Shown here piece after piece: positions 22,770 to 33,346 of a stretch of DNA of 64,000 bases. The stretch comes from Monodelphis domestica. Its lineage: Eukaryota; Chordata; Mammalia; Didelphimorphia; Didelphidae. Below the pieces are notes generated by a model. That model worked only from the letters and a program-made list of their open reading frames with translations, was not told where the DNA came from and did no database searches. Location: assembly GCF_027887165.1 (NCBI RefSeq), contig NC_077234.1:248707158-248771157 (forward strand). Reading direction: 5' to 3'. Made by a program: the position numbers and the translations under genes. Each line of letters starts with the position of its first letter. The first letter of the stretch is position 1.

Positions 22770-23345
22770 TGCTTCCTGATTTTACCAAAATCAATTTATT
22801 CATTCAGTACCATACCAATCAAAATGCTCAAACAGTATTTCATAGAGCTAGAAAAAATAATATAATTCACCTGGAAGCACAAAAGACCTAGAATAATATC
22901 TGGCAAGCAGGGAACAGAATGGAGAATCAGGTTTATCCTAAAGTTAGAAAGGCTAAAACCTATTTCTCCATCTTCATCTCTTTCTCTCTCTTTACTAATA
23001 AATGTTTATAATTCTGACAATGAGCCTCCAGATTAATTTTTATTTATAACAAAGAGATGTGGAAAAGTGGCAACACTGTGAACTGATCCAACCATTTTGG
23101 AAAGCAATTTGAAATTATCTTCAGAGAGATAAAAAAAACTTTGTCTACTCTTAGACCTAGCAATAGGAAACCAAATATACACATCTACAGATTTAATATT
23201 TGAAGAATAACTTGTAAATTTTCACCTTCAGAGAATGAAATGAAAAATGAAAACATGAAATGCATAATCTATATGTCTGTTTTGCTGTGTGATGCCTTCA
23301 ATGGTGTGGGGATGAGCTGGGCAGGAGAAGCTGAGATGCCTAGAA
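22770..23345 (+). mobile_element. Old L1 ORF2/3' relic, sense
   Basis: TACCATACCAATCAAAATGC and CTAGAAAAAATAATATAATT match the L1 ORF2 region after the reverse-transcriptase core. AACTGATCCAACCATTTTGG and AAAGCAATTTGAAATTATCT match the C-terminal region near 61455. An intervening segment is lost, and the end is A-rich (ATTAATAAAAAAAAG at about 23355). No open frame. Confidence 0.6.
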
Positions 23346-23586
23346 ATAAATTCTATTAATAAAAAAAAGTTTGGCAAAATAATCCTAATTCCCATGTTAT
23401 TTCTTCTCTTCTTTTGTCTTTGAGAAGCTAATTATTTTTAATGTCTACAAGATCAACTATTGGTATTTTATTCTTAGTATAATAATTTTATAGTTGATAT
23501 ATTATAGAGGGAGACAGACATCCCAGAAGGGTGGACCAATTTTCAGACTGGGGTTTAGCATAGCTGGGTTCAGTATTTTTTCTGTG

Positions 23587-23702
23587 TTGCTCAGTTGAAT
23601 TCTCTAGGCTTGATACTGTCCCATAATTCAGCTCCCCCACAGTTAGGACAATTCTCTTTTTAATTCACTTTCGGTTTTTCCTCTGCTGCCAGAATCTTCC
23701 GA
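23587..23702. repeat. Unnamed repeat, copy 2 of a local pair
   Basis: See the copy at 22655. The two copies lie about 930 bp apart in the same orientation with L1 sequence between them. Confidence 0.5.
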
Positions 23703-24305
23703 ATGTGCTTTCCATGCTATCTCCTAAAAGACAAATAGAAATATTCCCTTCTAAAGCCTTATCATTTTATGTTTAATTTTTTTACTTTCTGAAATTCAAT
23801 AAAATTAAAATAATTGTCACTTTGCATCTATAGGTCCCCTTTCCAACCGAGAATTGTCTCCATGCTCAGCTCAGTAGTATTAGGGATTATGTCAGTTGCA
23901 GCTTCTAATCACTTCATTTAATTATTCTTTCTAATGTCCATTTGTTCTTCCTTCTGAGTGAATTTTTCCTTCAAAATTACTTAGTTGTTTACTATTTTCT
24001 TTCTCCATGTATTTATTGTTATTTCATAAATAAGTTATGCATTCTATCTATACATGATGTTACTCACCATTCATCCCTCAAAAGTTAATCTTTCCTTGGA
24101 AAACAAAACAAACAGTGAAACAAAAAATCCAAGGAGATAATATCTGATGAGGCATATGGTGATCTGTTTAAAGAATTTCTCACCTCTTATCCATGTAAAT
24201 TGTCTCTTCTCAAGGCCCTTAACTAGCTCCAATTTCAAATTCCTTTTAGTGGTTTATTCGTTTAAATTAATAATTGCTTATAACATTATCTTGATTCTGC
24301 TTATT
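23703..24305. other. Unassigned AT-rich DNA
   Basis: No repeat, gene or motif recognised. Confidence 0.45.
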
Positions 24306-24319
24306 TTGCAGATTCATAA

Positions 24320-24500
24320 ATTTTGAGCTATAGGGGACATCAGGGACCTTGCACTTCAATCTCTTCATTTTATGGATGAGAAAAATGAGGGAATTGTAGG
24401 AAAGTTATGACTAAAGTCGTGCTGTAAGTAGCAGAGTACAGATTTGAACTAAAGTCCTCTAATGCCATATGCACTACTCTTTCTATAATCCACCGTCTGT
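24320..24500 (-). mobile_element. MIR3-like SINE, antisense
   Basis: GAGCTATAGGGGACATCAGG, CTCTTCATTTTATGGATGAG, AAAATGAGGGAATTGTAGG, TTTGAACTAAAGTCCTCTAA in antisense MIR3 order. Confidence 0.65.
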
Positions 24501-24654
24501 AATCAGTTCAGACAAATCTAATATTTTCTAAATTCCTTATTTTTATATTTTCACATATCTACAACGTTTATATATCATAGTTTTCATAATCAATGGTCAA
24601 TTTCTTTGTTTATATTTCTTTGTAAACATAAAATATTGTTAGGAACATTTTGGT

Positions 24655-24900
24655 GTGTTTGTTGTCCTTCACTTCGGGATTTCCAATTCTTGGTGACTCC
24701 ATTTGGGGCTTTCTTGCCAAAGATACTGGAATTTTTGTCATTTCTTCTCCAAATCATTTTTCATGTGAGGAAACTGAGGTAAATAGGGTTAAGTGAGATG
24801 TCTAGGGTCACTAGTATCTGAGTTTCAGATTTGAACTCAGGAAGATGAACTTTCTGACTTCAGACCTAGTATTCTATCCATATTTCCATTTAGTTACTCT
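24655..24900 (-). mobile_element. MAR1-type CORE-SINE, antisense
   Basis: TTGGTGACTCCATTTGGGGC, TTTCTTGCCAAAGATACTGG, GTGAGGAAACTGAGGTAAAT, TTTGAACTCAGGAAGATGAA and CTAGTATTCTATCCATATTT: full-length reverse order, moderately diverged. Confidence 0.8.
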
Positions 24901-25680
24901 AAAGGTACTGGGTCAAAGTGTGGTGATAGTTTGGTCACTTTTCTTGCAAAATTCCCAGTAGGAATCCATATCAATTGAACCACTTTATAACTCCAAAAAA
25001 TACATCAGTATACCTGTCTTGCTATAGTTTCTCCACTAATGTCTAATAACTATATGTCAATATCAGATGACATCTATTTCTTCTATCAATCTGGTCAGTG
25101 GATTATTCTAGAAAAATAATTCTACTTTTTGGTTTTCTCTTTGCCCCTTTAATTTGCTTATTAGGGGTTTCTCAGATCCTTCAGATTCTTACTTCCACAT
25201 TTATTCATCAATGTGAACAGGTTGGTCAGGGAAATTAAGTGGGGTAATGAATAATACATAAGAATACAGTGTTATAGTCACCTAATATGCATATTATTTA
25301 ATAGTGTACACATGACTTAACAGTAGTGAAAGTGAATTCTCAGATTAAATCATGGTTGAGGAGTTTGGAAACTACTGAAGCATAGTTGCAAGATGTTAAA
25401 CAATTTTGAATCAATTTATTGATTTGATTTGATTCATTGACTTGAATCAATGTTAAACAATTTTGGCATTACTTTCCAACCTATTTCAAGCTATCCCAAA
25501 AAAGAAAGAGGTCACCCAAAATGGAAAAATCATGAATGAGATTATTATCAGTCTCTTCTCTGTTCTCTTCTCCTCATCCAAATATATTTTAGAAGACATC
25601 AGTAATTATGTACTCCCCAACCTACTTCTTTTGTAAATTAAAAAAAAAAAGGAATGGTCTATTTATATATACAGAATATA
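24901..25680. other. Unassigned AT-rich DNA
   Basis: Nothing recognised. 25395-25460 holds a small direct repeat around TTAAACAATTTT and TTGAATCAAT. Confidence 0.4.
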
Positions 25681-25689
25681 CTTTATAAA

Positions 25690-25880
25690 ACTGTGGAAAG
25701 GAGTTAAGAATATAAAATATCTTGGTTCAAATCCCACCTCTGCAACTTATTACTAGTGTGAATTAGACAAATCACTAACCCTTTCTAGGCTTCTTTTTAC
25801 TTCTCTGCAAAATGAGCAATTTGGACTAAATTGCTTCTAAGTTCTGTCTAGTTTGGATCTATAACTGTCTGATTATGGAT
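25690..25880 (+). mobile_element. MIR-type SINE, sense
   Basis: GGTTCAAATCCCACCTCTGC, GAATTAGACAAATCACTAAC, AATGAGCAATTTGGACTAAA, TAAGTTCTGTCTAGTTTGGA: MIR/MIR3 order, old. Confidence 0.65.
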
Positions 25881-27750
25881 ATCAAATATAACATAAAAGA
25901 AGGAAACCCTATAATCTCAGCAGCACCCATTCAAATCTTTCCCATTAGCTCAATACCTTCCTCAGTTGAAGAAAGTCTGATAAATTAATTTGAGATAAGG
26001 TGTCTATTACTGGAAATGGCTTAATAGGTTCTTCCTTCTAGGCAACACTTGCATTTTCAATGTAAAGACCAGAGCATTCATTTCCTTAACTCTAATATTT
26101 TGGATGACAAGAGACTTTTTCAATACCCTTCAAGTCACTCCATAGAATAACCTATCTCCTCTGTTTATAAAAAAGGCTAATTCTACTTGAAAGAGATCAA
26201 GTCTGCCTTGGTAGCAGAAAATCTGGAATGGCTGAAGAATATTGGCTCAGCTGAAGAGAATGTGTTATAAGGTATAGTTGGCATCTTTTTCTGTTGTTAA
26301 TATTCATGGAAAAGTGAATCATTTCTGCCTCCCTTCTGCCCTCATTCCATGCACAGACTTTACCATGACATCAGTCAGAGCTTTTTACAACAATAAATCT
26401 GGGCCAAATAATAAATTATGATCCTTCTTATTAAATTAAAATGTGCACACAGGAGAGGTTTAATTTTAAAGTCTCAAGACAAATGAAAACCTGGACAGTA
26501 AAACAATGAAATAAATTTTCACTACAAAGATAATGCCCCATGTACATTTTTGGTGAGGTTTTCTTTTTCTATTTTATTCTTTTGTCCCAAATAAGTTGTC
26601 AGAAGGCAAATGGTTCATAAATCTGCACTCTCAGAACTTGCTGCTCCAATAGATCAGCTTTTACACCCCTTAGAAGAAAGTCTCACCTTTGTGACGGACA
26701 GTTATATCTTTTCATCATTGATTTTATAGAACAAGTAGTATTTTCTGTTTGGAAGAAAAAACAAACTCATGAAATTTCAATCCTGCCAGATGTCATGGAA
26801 GACAGTGTCAAAACTATTATATTTTCAGGTGAAAGTGGAAGTATTCTATATATACTGAACTAGTAGTAGTTATTTCCTTAGATTAGGGAGGTTAAAATAT
26901 TTCTCTGTCCCCTAAAGCCTGATAAAACTCACAGAGTTCTTAAAAGAGACAGAAGGGAAAAAAGGAACACCAGGTTGACTTTTAATCACCATCTTGAAGC
27001 AAACAGCCAAGTATTCAAAGAATCATTTGCTATGTAGTTAAATTCCAAGTTTTTATTCTTCCCTTGTCAGGAAAAAGAGATTGAGTAGAAAACCCTAGAA
27101 AATGTCCATCAGCTAAGAATGGCAGAGAAGTGTCCCCTCACTCCCTTTTTTAATGAGAAATTGGAAGTATAGGTGGTTGTTATGCCACATTCTACAAAAT
27201 CCATAGACAGCACTCATGATTGACTTCATCCTACAGCCATCAGCTTACAGGAAATGCATATAAATCAAGTGCAGTATTTCATACCTCCCATGAGTTAAAG
27301 TTTAACTAATTATAAATTAAAGGACAAATGTCAAGGTAGAGTGTCAATGAAGTGCAAATGAAAATATACCAGAAGCTTCTCTGCTGTTTTGGATTATTTA
27401 ATATAGGATTAGGATTAGGGTTGTAGGAACCTGAGGAGATTGGACAAGAATAATTGCTATAGTAAATTTCTCCATTTAAAATTTTTCCTTATTATCTAGA
27501 ATCACCAGGAACTGGACGTCATCATATTTTAAAACCATATGTGCACTAAGGGCTGCCTCACTGTAAAACCAAGTCCCAGCAGAAACCATATTAAGATGTA
27601 ATTGAGTTTTTTTTTTAAATAAAAAATAAATTTACAGTACAACATAGATAATGTTCAATTGTGGGTTTTTAGATCAATATGCAGGAAACCGGGATGGCCT
27701 ATTTGAGTTTGACATCACTGTTCTAGGTTCCAGAGTATTTATGCAATTTT
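25881..27750. other. Unassigned DNA
   Basis: About 1.9 kb without a recognisable repeat or coding frame. It could be unique intronic or intergenic DNA. A telomere-like trace (GGATTAGGATTAGGGTT near 27408) is too short to matter. Confidence 0.4.
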
Positions 27751-27754
27751 GATC

Positions 27755-27895
27755 AATTATTCAATTAAGGAATGTATATTAAATACCTACTGTATATGCA
27801 TCTGAATTCTTATAGGCACTAGAAATATAAATAAAAGTAAAGTCCCTGACCTAAAGGAGATTATATTTTACTGGGAAGGAGTTCTAATGTTTATA
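27755..27895 (-). mobile_element. L2 tail, antisense
   Basis: AATACCTACTGTATATGCAT, AGGCACTAGAAATATAAATA, CCCTGACCTAAAGGAGATTA and ACTGGGAAGGAGTTCTAATG match the antisense L2 3' end. Confidence 0.7.
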
Positions 27896-27959
27896 GAAGA
27901 TAAAATATAGCACACACAAATATATACATTATTTTAATTATAAATATATTAAAAATTTT

Positions 27960-29690
27960 CCCTGCTTTGACTACAATATATCCCATAGGTTTTTTATATA
28001 CTGTCTCCTCATTATCTTCTCTTATGTCTCAAATTTAGACTTCAGAATTTTTGTTTAGGTCTGACTTATTCCTCAGGAATGCTTGGAAATCTTCTATATT
28101 ATTGAATATTCATTTTCCCCTGAAAGAATATATTCACTTTTGCTGAATAGGTGACTCTGGGTTGTAAATCCAGATTGATTGTCTTCCTGAATATCGTATT
28201 CCATGACTTTTGACCCTTTTATGTAGAAAAGCCACTTGGCCCTGTGTGATCTTGATTGTAGTTTCATAATATTTGAATGATTTCTTTCTAGCTGATTGAA
28301 ATATTTTTTCCTTGGCTTGGTGGCTCTTAAATTTAGCTATTATATTCCTGAAAGTTGTCATTTGAAGATTTCTTTCTAAAGGTGATCTGTGAATTCTTTA
28401 AATTTCAATTTTATTTTCTTTTTCAAGGATGTCTGAGAAGTTTAACTTTGATAATTTCTTGTAATATGATGTCCAAGTTTTTTCTTTTTTTTTCTGGATC
28501 ATGGCTTTTGGGTAGTCCAATAATTCTCAAATCATCTCTCCTAGATCTATTTTCTAGTTTTTTTTCAATATTTCATGTTTTCCTCTGCTTTTTCATTCCT
28601 TAGCTTCTGTTTTATTGTTTCTTGATTTCTCATGAAGGTCAATTATGATTTTTAAGATCTAATTTTCCTCTGTCAATTTTTGTTTTTGCTTTTTCAATTA
28701 ACCCATTTCTTCTTGCATCATTTTCATTTCTCTTTCCCACTTTTCCTCTGCCTCTCTTAATTGGTTTTTGAAGTATTTTTTGAGCTCTTCCAGAGTGTCC
28801 AATCCATATTTTTCTTTTGGACTTTGCATGTTTTTTTCTTTATCTGTCTCCTTATATGTCCATATTTTGCTCTTTGTCGCCATAAAAAGTATTTAGAGTT
28901 AGGTGCTTTTTTTTGTTATTTGCTCATTTTTCCTATCTAATTATAGCTGGGTTTGGGTTGGGGGGAATGATGTGATGTTAGGAGGGCTGAGAGGCCCACC
29001 CTCTGATGATTCAATTGACCCTTGAGAGATAGCTTAAAGTCTTGCCTCAAACTTAGGTATAAGGTTTTGATTTCACTCTGATCTTGATCAGTTCAGGGGC
29101 TGATCAAATTCTAGTCCCAGGCTTAGGCTCAAGTTTTTGGCTTCACTGTGTACTTGATCCACTCAGGCACAGCCTTCATTGTCCTGTCTTGGAGATTTTC
29201 CCCGAGCTTTAGGCAAAAAGATCAGTACTTAATACTATCAGCCACCCCAAAGTGTGAATTCAGTCCTTATCTCAAACCCAGATTGGAATTCCTTGGGTTA
29301 GGGCTTCAGACTTCTCCACAGGTTTGAAATTTCAAGGGGTATGGGTTGGTTTGTTCAACTATTTGCCCAGGCAGGATCTCAGGGTCTGAATATTGACCTA
29401 AGGATATGTTGCAAAACTTGGACAGCAGATGTGGGGTGGGAGTATGTGGCTTGTTCTTCCCTTCTTGCTACAGCTTCTTTCTGGCTCTGCTTTCCTGAAG
29501 CCCTAGTGCCCCACATGTTCTTTGCCTATATTTTGAGTTTTTCTTTTCTTGAAAGTTGTTTCACACTTGCCTCCTTATTGGTTCTTTCACTCCTGTATTT
29601 GTTTTATGGTGATATTTTAATATTGGTTGGAGAGGATTCTCATGGTGGCACAGAGCTGCTCTGGGTCACTCTGCCATCTTGGCTCCAACC
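27960..29690 (-). mobile_element. L1 5' half (5'UTR + ORF1 + scrap of ORF2), antisense
   Basis: On the minus strand the element starts near 29690 with GGTTGGAGCCAAGATGGCAG, a typical L1 5' end. The 5'UTR runs to 28884 and ORF1 from 28883 to about 28040. The last 50 bases (27960-28010) match mid-ORF2 on the minus strand (CCTATGGGATATATTGTAGT, compare TTATGGGATGCATCCAAGGC at 58917). The inter-ORF spacer, endonuclease and most of ORF2 are absent, so ORF1 is followed almost directly by a distant ORF2 piece. No target duplication was found. Confidence 0.75.
28040..28883 (-). pseudogene. L1 ORF1 pseudogene (RNA-binding chaperone), minus strand
   Basis: L1 ORF1 proteins form trimers through a coiled coil and bind L1 RNA in the cytoplasm. 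Here the N-terminus opens at 28883 (MATKSKIWTYKETDKEK), followed by a charged helix that would be the coiled coil and then stops from about 28698. The C-terminal domain is readable at 28361-28134: RNIIAKFKSHQAKEKIF, the hallmark RNVIAKF motif, then FKYYETTIKITQG. Frames are broken by several stops, so no protein is expected. Confidence 0.75.
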
Positions 29691-29699
29691 CTGGAAGTC

Positions 29700-30600
29700 C
29701 ACTCTGCATTTTCACTGTGAATGAGAATTAAAATGCAACCAACTATGTAAGGACCCATTAAAGCAGATAGTCTAATCCACCGTTATAAAACTGTTTGCTG
29801 TCATTGGAGAAGACAGGCCAATAGCTTGATTTAAATAGCTATTTCCATTCTTCTGGCTTAGATCCAGTGTAATTCTTTAATAATTATTAAAGTATTTGAT
29901 CATCTCTGATTTCCTGCTAAAGCTAAGGAATGTTTCCTTATTCTAATTACAACTCATGTCAGATATTCCCTCAGTACTCTCATCCCCTCTTTTTTTTTTT
30001 TTGGCTGATTCCTGACTTTCCCTATTTTCTCTTCTGTAAAGGGTTTTAAATATAGGTAAACAGAGGCAAAGTGGGTTAACTGACTTGTGCAGGTTTGCAT
30101 TGCTAGAAAAGCTGGACAAGCCTACTGGATGTTTCTCCCAATTCCAGGAGAACATAAAAGGAATGATGGATTATTGGATTATGTTTCGAAAGTTTGTCAC
30201 TGTGTTCTTAAGAAGGTTTTGTATTTTAAACATTCCTTCTCTTGTGGAAGAAATAAAAACCATTCTGTACCTGACAGACTCAATTTTTGTTCTTATATCC
30301 TCTGGCTTATCATACAGTACTCCAGAAACCTAGAGAAAAATCAATTAAATATAGCTTGTCTGTGGCTCAAATTGATGGTCTCTCCAAAATGGATTTAATT
30401 TAGTTACCTCTAGAAAAGTTACTCTATGTATAAAGTAGTAAATATATATCAGGTATAGTATTTATTTATAGCTATTTGTGTTCTTTGGGCTGTGTGGAGT
30501 TTTCAGGGAGGACTAGAACCTCCAGGGTAAGGGCTTACCTTGATAATCCTTTCCAGGGCTACTCAGGTCTTTTATTGTTCACCTTTCACCCAACTCTTAC
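29700..30600. other. Unassigned DNA
   Basis: Contains a T-run at 29990-30002 and a MIR-like trace at 30050-30110 (AGGTAAACAGAGGCAAAGTG). Frames of 70-103 codons overlap each other without a domain. Confidence 0.4.
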
Positions 30601-30634
30601 CTGGGGCTCCAAGAAGCTGTAGCATGTTTACCAG

Positions 30635-31200
30635 TGTAAGGTTTCAAATAAAAAGACTGGACTAAGTGTATAAAAATGTGGTCACCAATATTATATTACT
30701 CACCAGGGTGACTTTTTATGGTAGTTTATTTATAAAAGGAGAAAGAGTGAAAGTAAGGAAATAAGAGAATAGATAATTACTCTGGCCTGGTCTGAATCAG
30801 GCAGGGCTTCAGAGACCCTAGAAAAGGGGCCCCACAGGTAAATTAACAAGGGTTCTAGCCATGAAACCTCCTCTAAGACAAGGGGCATCTCTGGAAGCTA
30901 GTACCTCAAGAAAAGATAGGAAAAGGAGTCAGCCTTTCCACTCACCCACATGGTAGTTCTAAGGGGAAATTCCAAGAGCAGTCTGAGCTTCTTCAAGGTC
31001 AAGTTCAAAGGTGAAAGAGCTCATCACAAGTAATTTTTCCCACTTTTAAAGACCCTCCTTTTGTCACTTCCTGTGCCTTCGTTCCACTTTACATAGACCA
31101 ATTGGAGCTAGAGCTTTGCTTAGGACTTCCCAGGGGGCAGTCAGTTGATTTTGATTTATCTACTATAGCACACGTGGGTCACAGACCTCCTCATACTTAA
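30635..31200 (-). mobile_element. Probable LTR, minus strand
   Basis: Read on the minus strand it has promoter-like parts in LTR order: CCAATTGG (about 31100), a TTTAAAAG TATA-like box (about 31045) and an AATAAA polyA signal (about 30733), followed by about 95 bases that would be U5 and would end at 30635 (TGTAAGG on the plus strand). I could not find the far end or a target duplication, so the outer limit near 31200 is estimated. It is not the same family as the LTR at 6097. Confidence 0.5.
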
Positions 31201-31211
31201 GGATAAGTGGA

Positions 31212-31212
<1 letters not shown>

Positions 31213-31253
<41 letters not shown>
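31213..31253. repeat. (TA)n microsatellite
   Basis: About 20 uninterrupted TA units; likely variable in length. Confidence 0.95.
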
Positions 31254-31256
<3 letters not shown>

Positions 31257-31429
31257 AGGGGAGAGTTAATTCCATCTTTATACCAGCCACACAATAAAAC
31301 CATCTTGGCAGACAGGTTAAACCAAGTTGATAGTAACCTACATACCTCAGATTCTTTGGGATGAGGGATGTCTACCCCAAAAGTATATGAAGACGTCTTC
31401 TAGAAGAATAAGTATATGAGAAAAATTTG

Positions 31430-31705
31430 TTCCAATGGCCATGAAGGTGGAGGAATCGGACATTGTGAAGTGCTAGGTGCTTGGTCAAACACTGAAGATG
31501 CCAAGATTATGCACTGCATCCCAAGGCCATCACCAGTTGTCTTGACTTTTGTCTTGCCACTGGACTTTGATGACTCCAGAAAGAGAGTGAGGCTAACAAT
31601 TTGTGCAGCTCTGCTTTACTTAAATGCAATTCATGCACAAGTCAAGACATTACCTGTTAATTGATTGATCCTCTTCATAAATGAAAGATCAACAACAACA
31701 ATTTA
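31430..31705 (+). mobile_element. RTE-type 3' end or RTE-mobilised SINE
   Basis: A dispersed marsupial-type repeat: GAAGTGCTAGGTGCTTGGTC, CAAGGCCATCACCAGTTGTC, CTTGCCACTGGACTTTGATG, GTGCAGCTCTGCTTTACTTA, GCACAAGTCAAGACATTACC, ending TCCTCTTCATAAATGAAAGA and CAACAACAACAA. The AAC-rich tail is the usual RTE/BovB end. I infer the family from this tail and the general texture; the exact name needs a repeat search. Confidence 0.55.
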
Positions 31706-31867
31706 TTTCCTCTACCACAAACAAAATGTTTAAAGCACAAAACATTAATAAGCAAGCTCCACATGGCCTTAAAATATTTAGAATTAGTCTGGAGATGTTT
31801 ATTTTGGGAATGTTAACCCTGAAAAAACACAGGCTACTTGAGGTGAAGAAATGGGCTAGGGAGTAGG

Positions 31868-32070
31868 GTGGGGAGTATCGGGACATTCCTGTAACCTCTG
31901 CTTCTAGAAAGGCCAAGGCTAGTGGATTACTACTGAGCTGCAGTAGTGTGAAGCTGACCCAGTGTTCAAGTCCAGCACCAAGAGTAGCAATCCCCTATGT
32001 GGGGTGCCATCAGACTGACTAAGGAGAGTAGAAATTAAGCAGCCCAAAACTGTCTGTATTCCTCTTTGTC
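31868..32070 (+). pseudogene. 7SL (SRP) RNA-like pseudogene, 3'-truncated
   Basis: The order of 7SL RNA can be followed: CCTGTAACCTCTGCTTCTAG (7SL CCTGTAGTCCCAGCTACTCG), GGCCAAGGCTAGTGGATTAC (GGCTGAGGCTGGAGGATCGC), GAGCTGCAGTAGTGTGAAGC (GGGCTGTAGTGCGCTATGCC), then GGGGTGCCATCAGACTGACT and AAGGAGAG (GGGGGACCACCAGGTTGCCT, AAGGAGGG). By my count 21 of 27 bases match in the last block. It breaks off in the S domain and runs into a CT-rich tract. The functional gene product is the RNA of the signal recognition particle. Divergence indicates an old retrocopy. Alignment is from memory of 7SL and needs checking. Confidence 0.55.
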
Positions 32071-32137
32071 TTTCTGTCTCTCTTTGTCTGTCTGTCTGAC
32101 AATACATTAAGACTTCTGTTTGTGAGACTACTTGGAA

Positions 32138-32140
<3 letters not shown>

Positions 32141-32191
<51 letters not shown>
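32141..32191. repeat. (AT)n microsatellite
   Basis: About 25 AT units. Confidence 0.95.
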
Positions 32192-32195
<4 letters not shown>

Positions 32196-32620
32196 CAGAT
32201 CAGCTCTTCACTGTCCAAAAAAAATCTCTCCATATTTATAATTTTTGACAAATTAGGTCAGGTCTCAGCCTCATTCTCCTATTAGTGATCACATCCTCCT
32301 TCAAGGATTGCTAAAGTGTACACAGAACGGGTACTTTCTTCAATGCAACTGACCCTGGAGACTCAAGATGTCTGGAAATCATAAACTTGCTTCCAAGAGA
32401 GAAACTGTCCACCTTAGAATTTTTGTTCAGTCACTTATGAATGGAAAAAAATAAAGGAGGAAAGATAGCCATCCATCCAAGGTCAGGCTTGATTAGCAGT
32501 TCCCTAACCTAACTCCCAAAAGGAAACAGGAGACACCCCAAGCCTGTGGCAGTGCTAGGGTTACTTGAGTCCATTTGAAAAGTTGAAGGAAGGGAGAAAA
32601 AGAAGTCCAAAGGACTCCTT
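32192..32620. other. Unassigned
   Basis: No repeat or gene recognised between the microsatellite and the L1 insertion. Confidence 0.4.
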
Positions 32621-32633
32621 TAGAAAGGTCCAC

Positions 32634-33346
32634 CAACTTCCGGGTAAGCATGGCTGCAGAGTAGACGCGGCTGGCTTCCCCTCCTCAGACCCAAGGACAC
32701 AGACGACCTCAAAAGCCCCCCCCCCAAAACCAAAACAACCATCCTCATAAGAACAGAGAGACCCCACACTAAGGCGCAGCACTGAAGGTAGGAGGGACTC
32801 TGGCATTTCCACAATATAAGGGAACAAAAAGCTAACCCACCCTCCCCCCACCCACTACACCGAAGGAGCCAGAGTTTAAGTCAACACTGGCCACAATCAA
32901 CAAGTGAGGGAGGGGCACCCCAAGACTGAACAACAGGCAGCCCCAGGTCTGGGGACCTGAGTAAGAACACCAAGGACCTCCCTCCCCCTGTGAGTAGTAA
33001 AACCCGAAACCCTGGCAGGCGGGCAAGGGGAACTCAGATCATGGGTGCCCCAGAACTAGAGCGCAAAGAGTGCACGAAGGGATCCCCTAAAGTGAGCAAG
33101 GGGCACCCACAGGTCTTGGGAGTTAACTAAAAACACCAAAGACCCACACCTGAGAGGAGTAACACCCTAAACACCAGCAGGTGGGGGAGGGCAGACCCTG
33201 GGCTTTCCTGGGAAGACAGCACAGCTGCAGAGAATGGAGAATTTGCCTGAGGCTAAAGCCTTGAGCATTAAACCCTTACACTGAGAGCCAGCTCTTCTTA
33301 CTCAGATGTCTGGCTGGAAAGGGGAGGGAAAAAAAAAAACATAGAG
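32634..33346 (+). promoter_or_regulatory. L1 5'UTR with YY1-like site at its start
   Basis: GC-richer than its surroundings. GTAAGCATGGCTGC near the first bases matches the ATGGC core used by YY1 at L1 promoters. Homologous to 55718-56378. Promoter function is inferred from position. Confidence 0.55.

Noticed and set aside
27408..27425. Telomere-like GGATTAGGATTAGGG
   Set aside because: Only two to three units, not an interstitial telomere array.
29341..29724. 127-codon frame with hydrophobic stretches resembling a membrane protein
   Set aside because: It is the antisense strand of an L1 5'UTR; hydrophobicity is a by-product of base composition.
32561..33026. Overlapping short frames in GC-richer DNA, CpG-island-like
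   Set aside because: This is the 5'UTR of an L1 insertion, proven by the flanking duplication.
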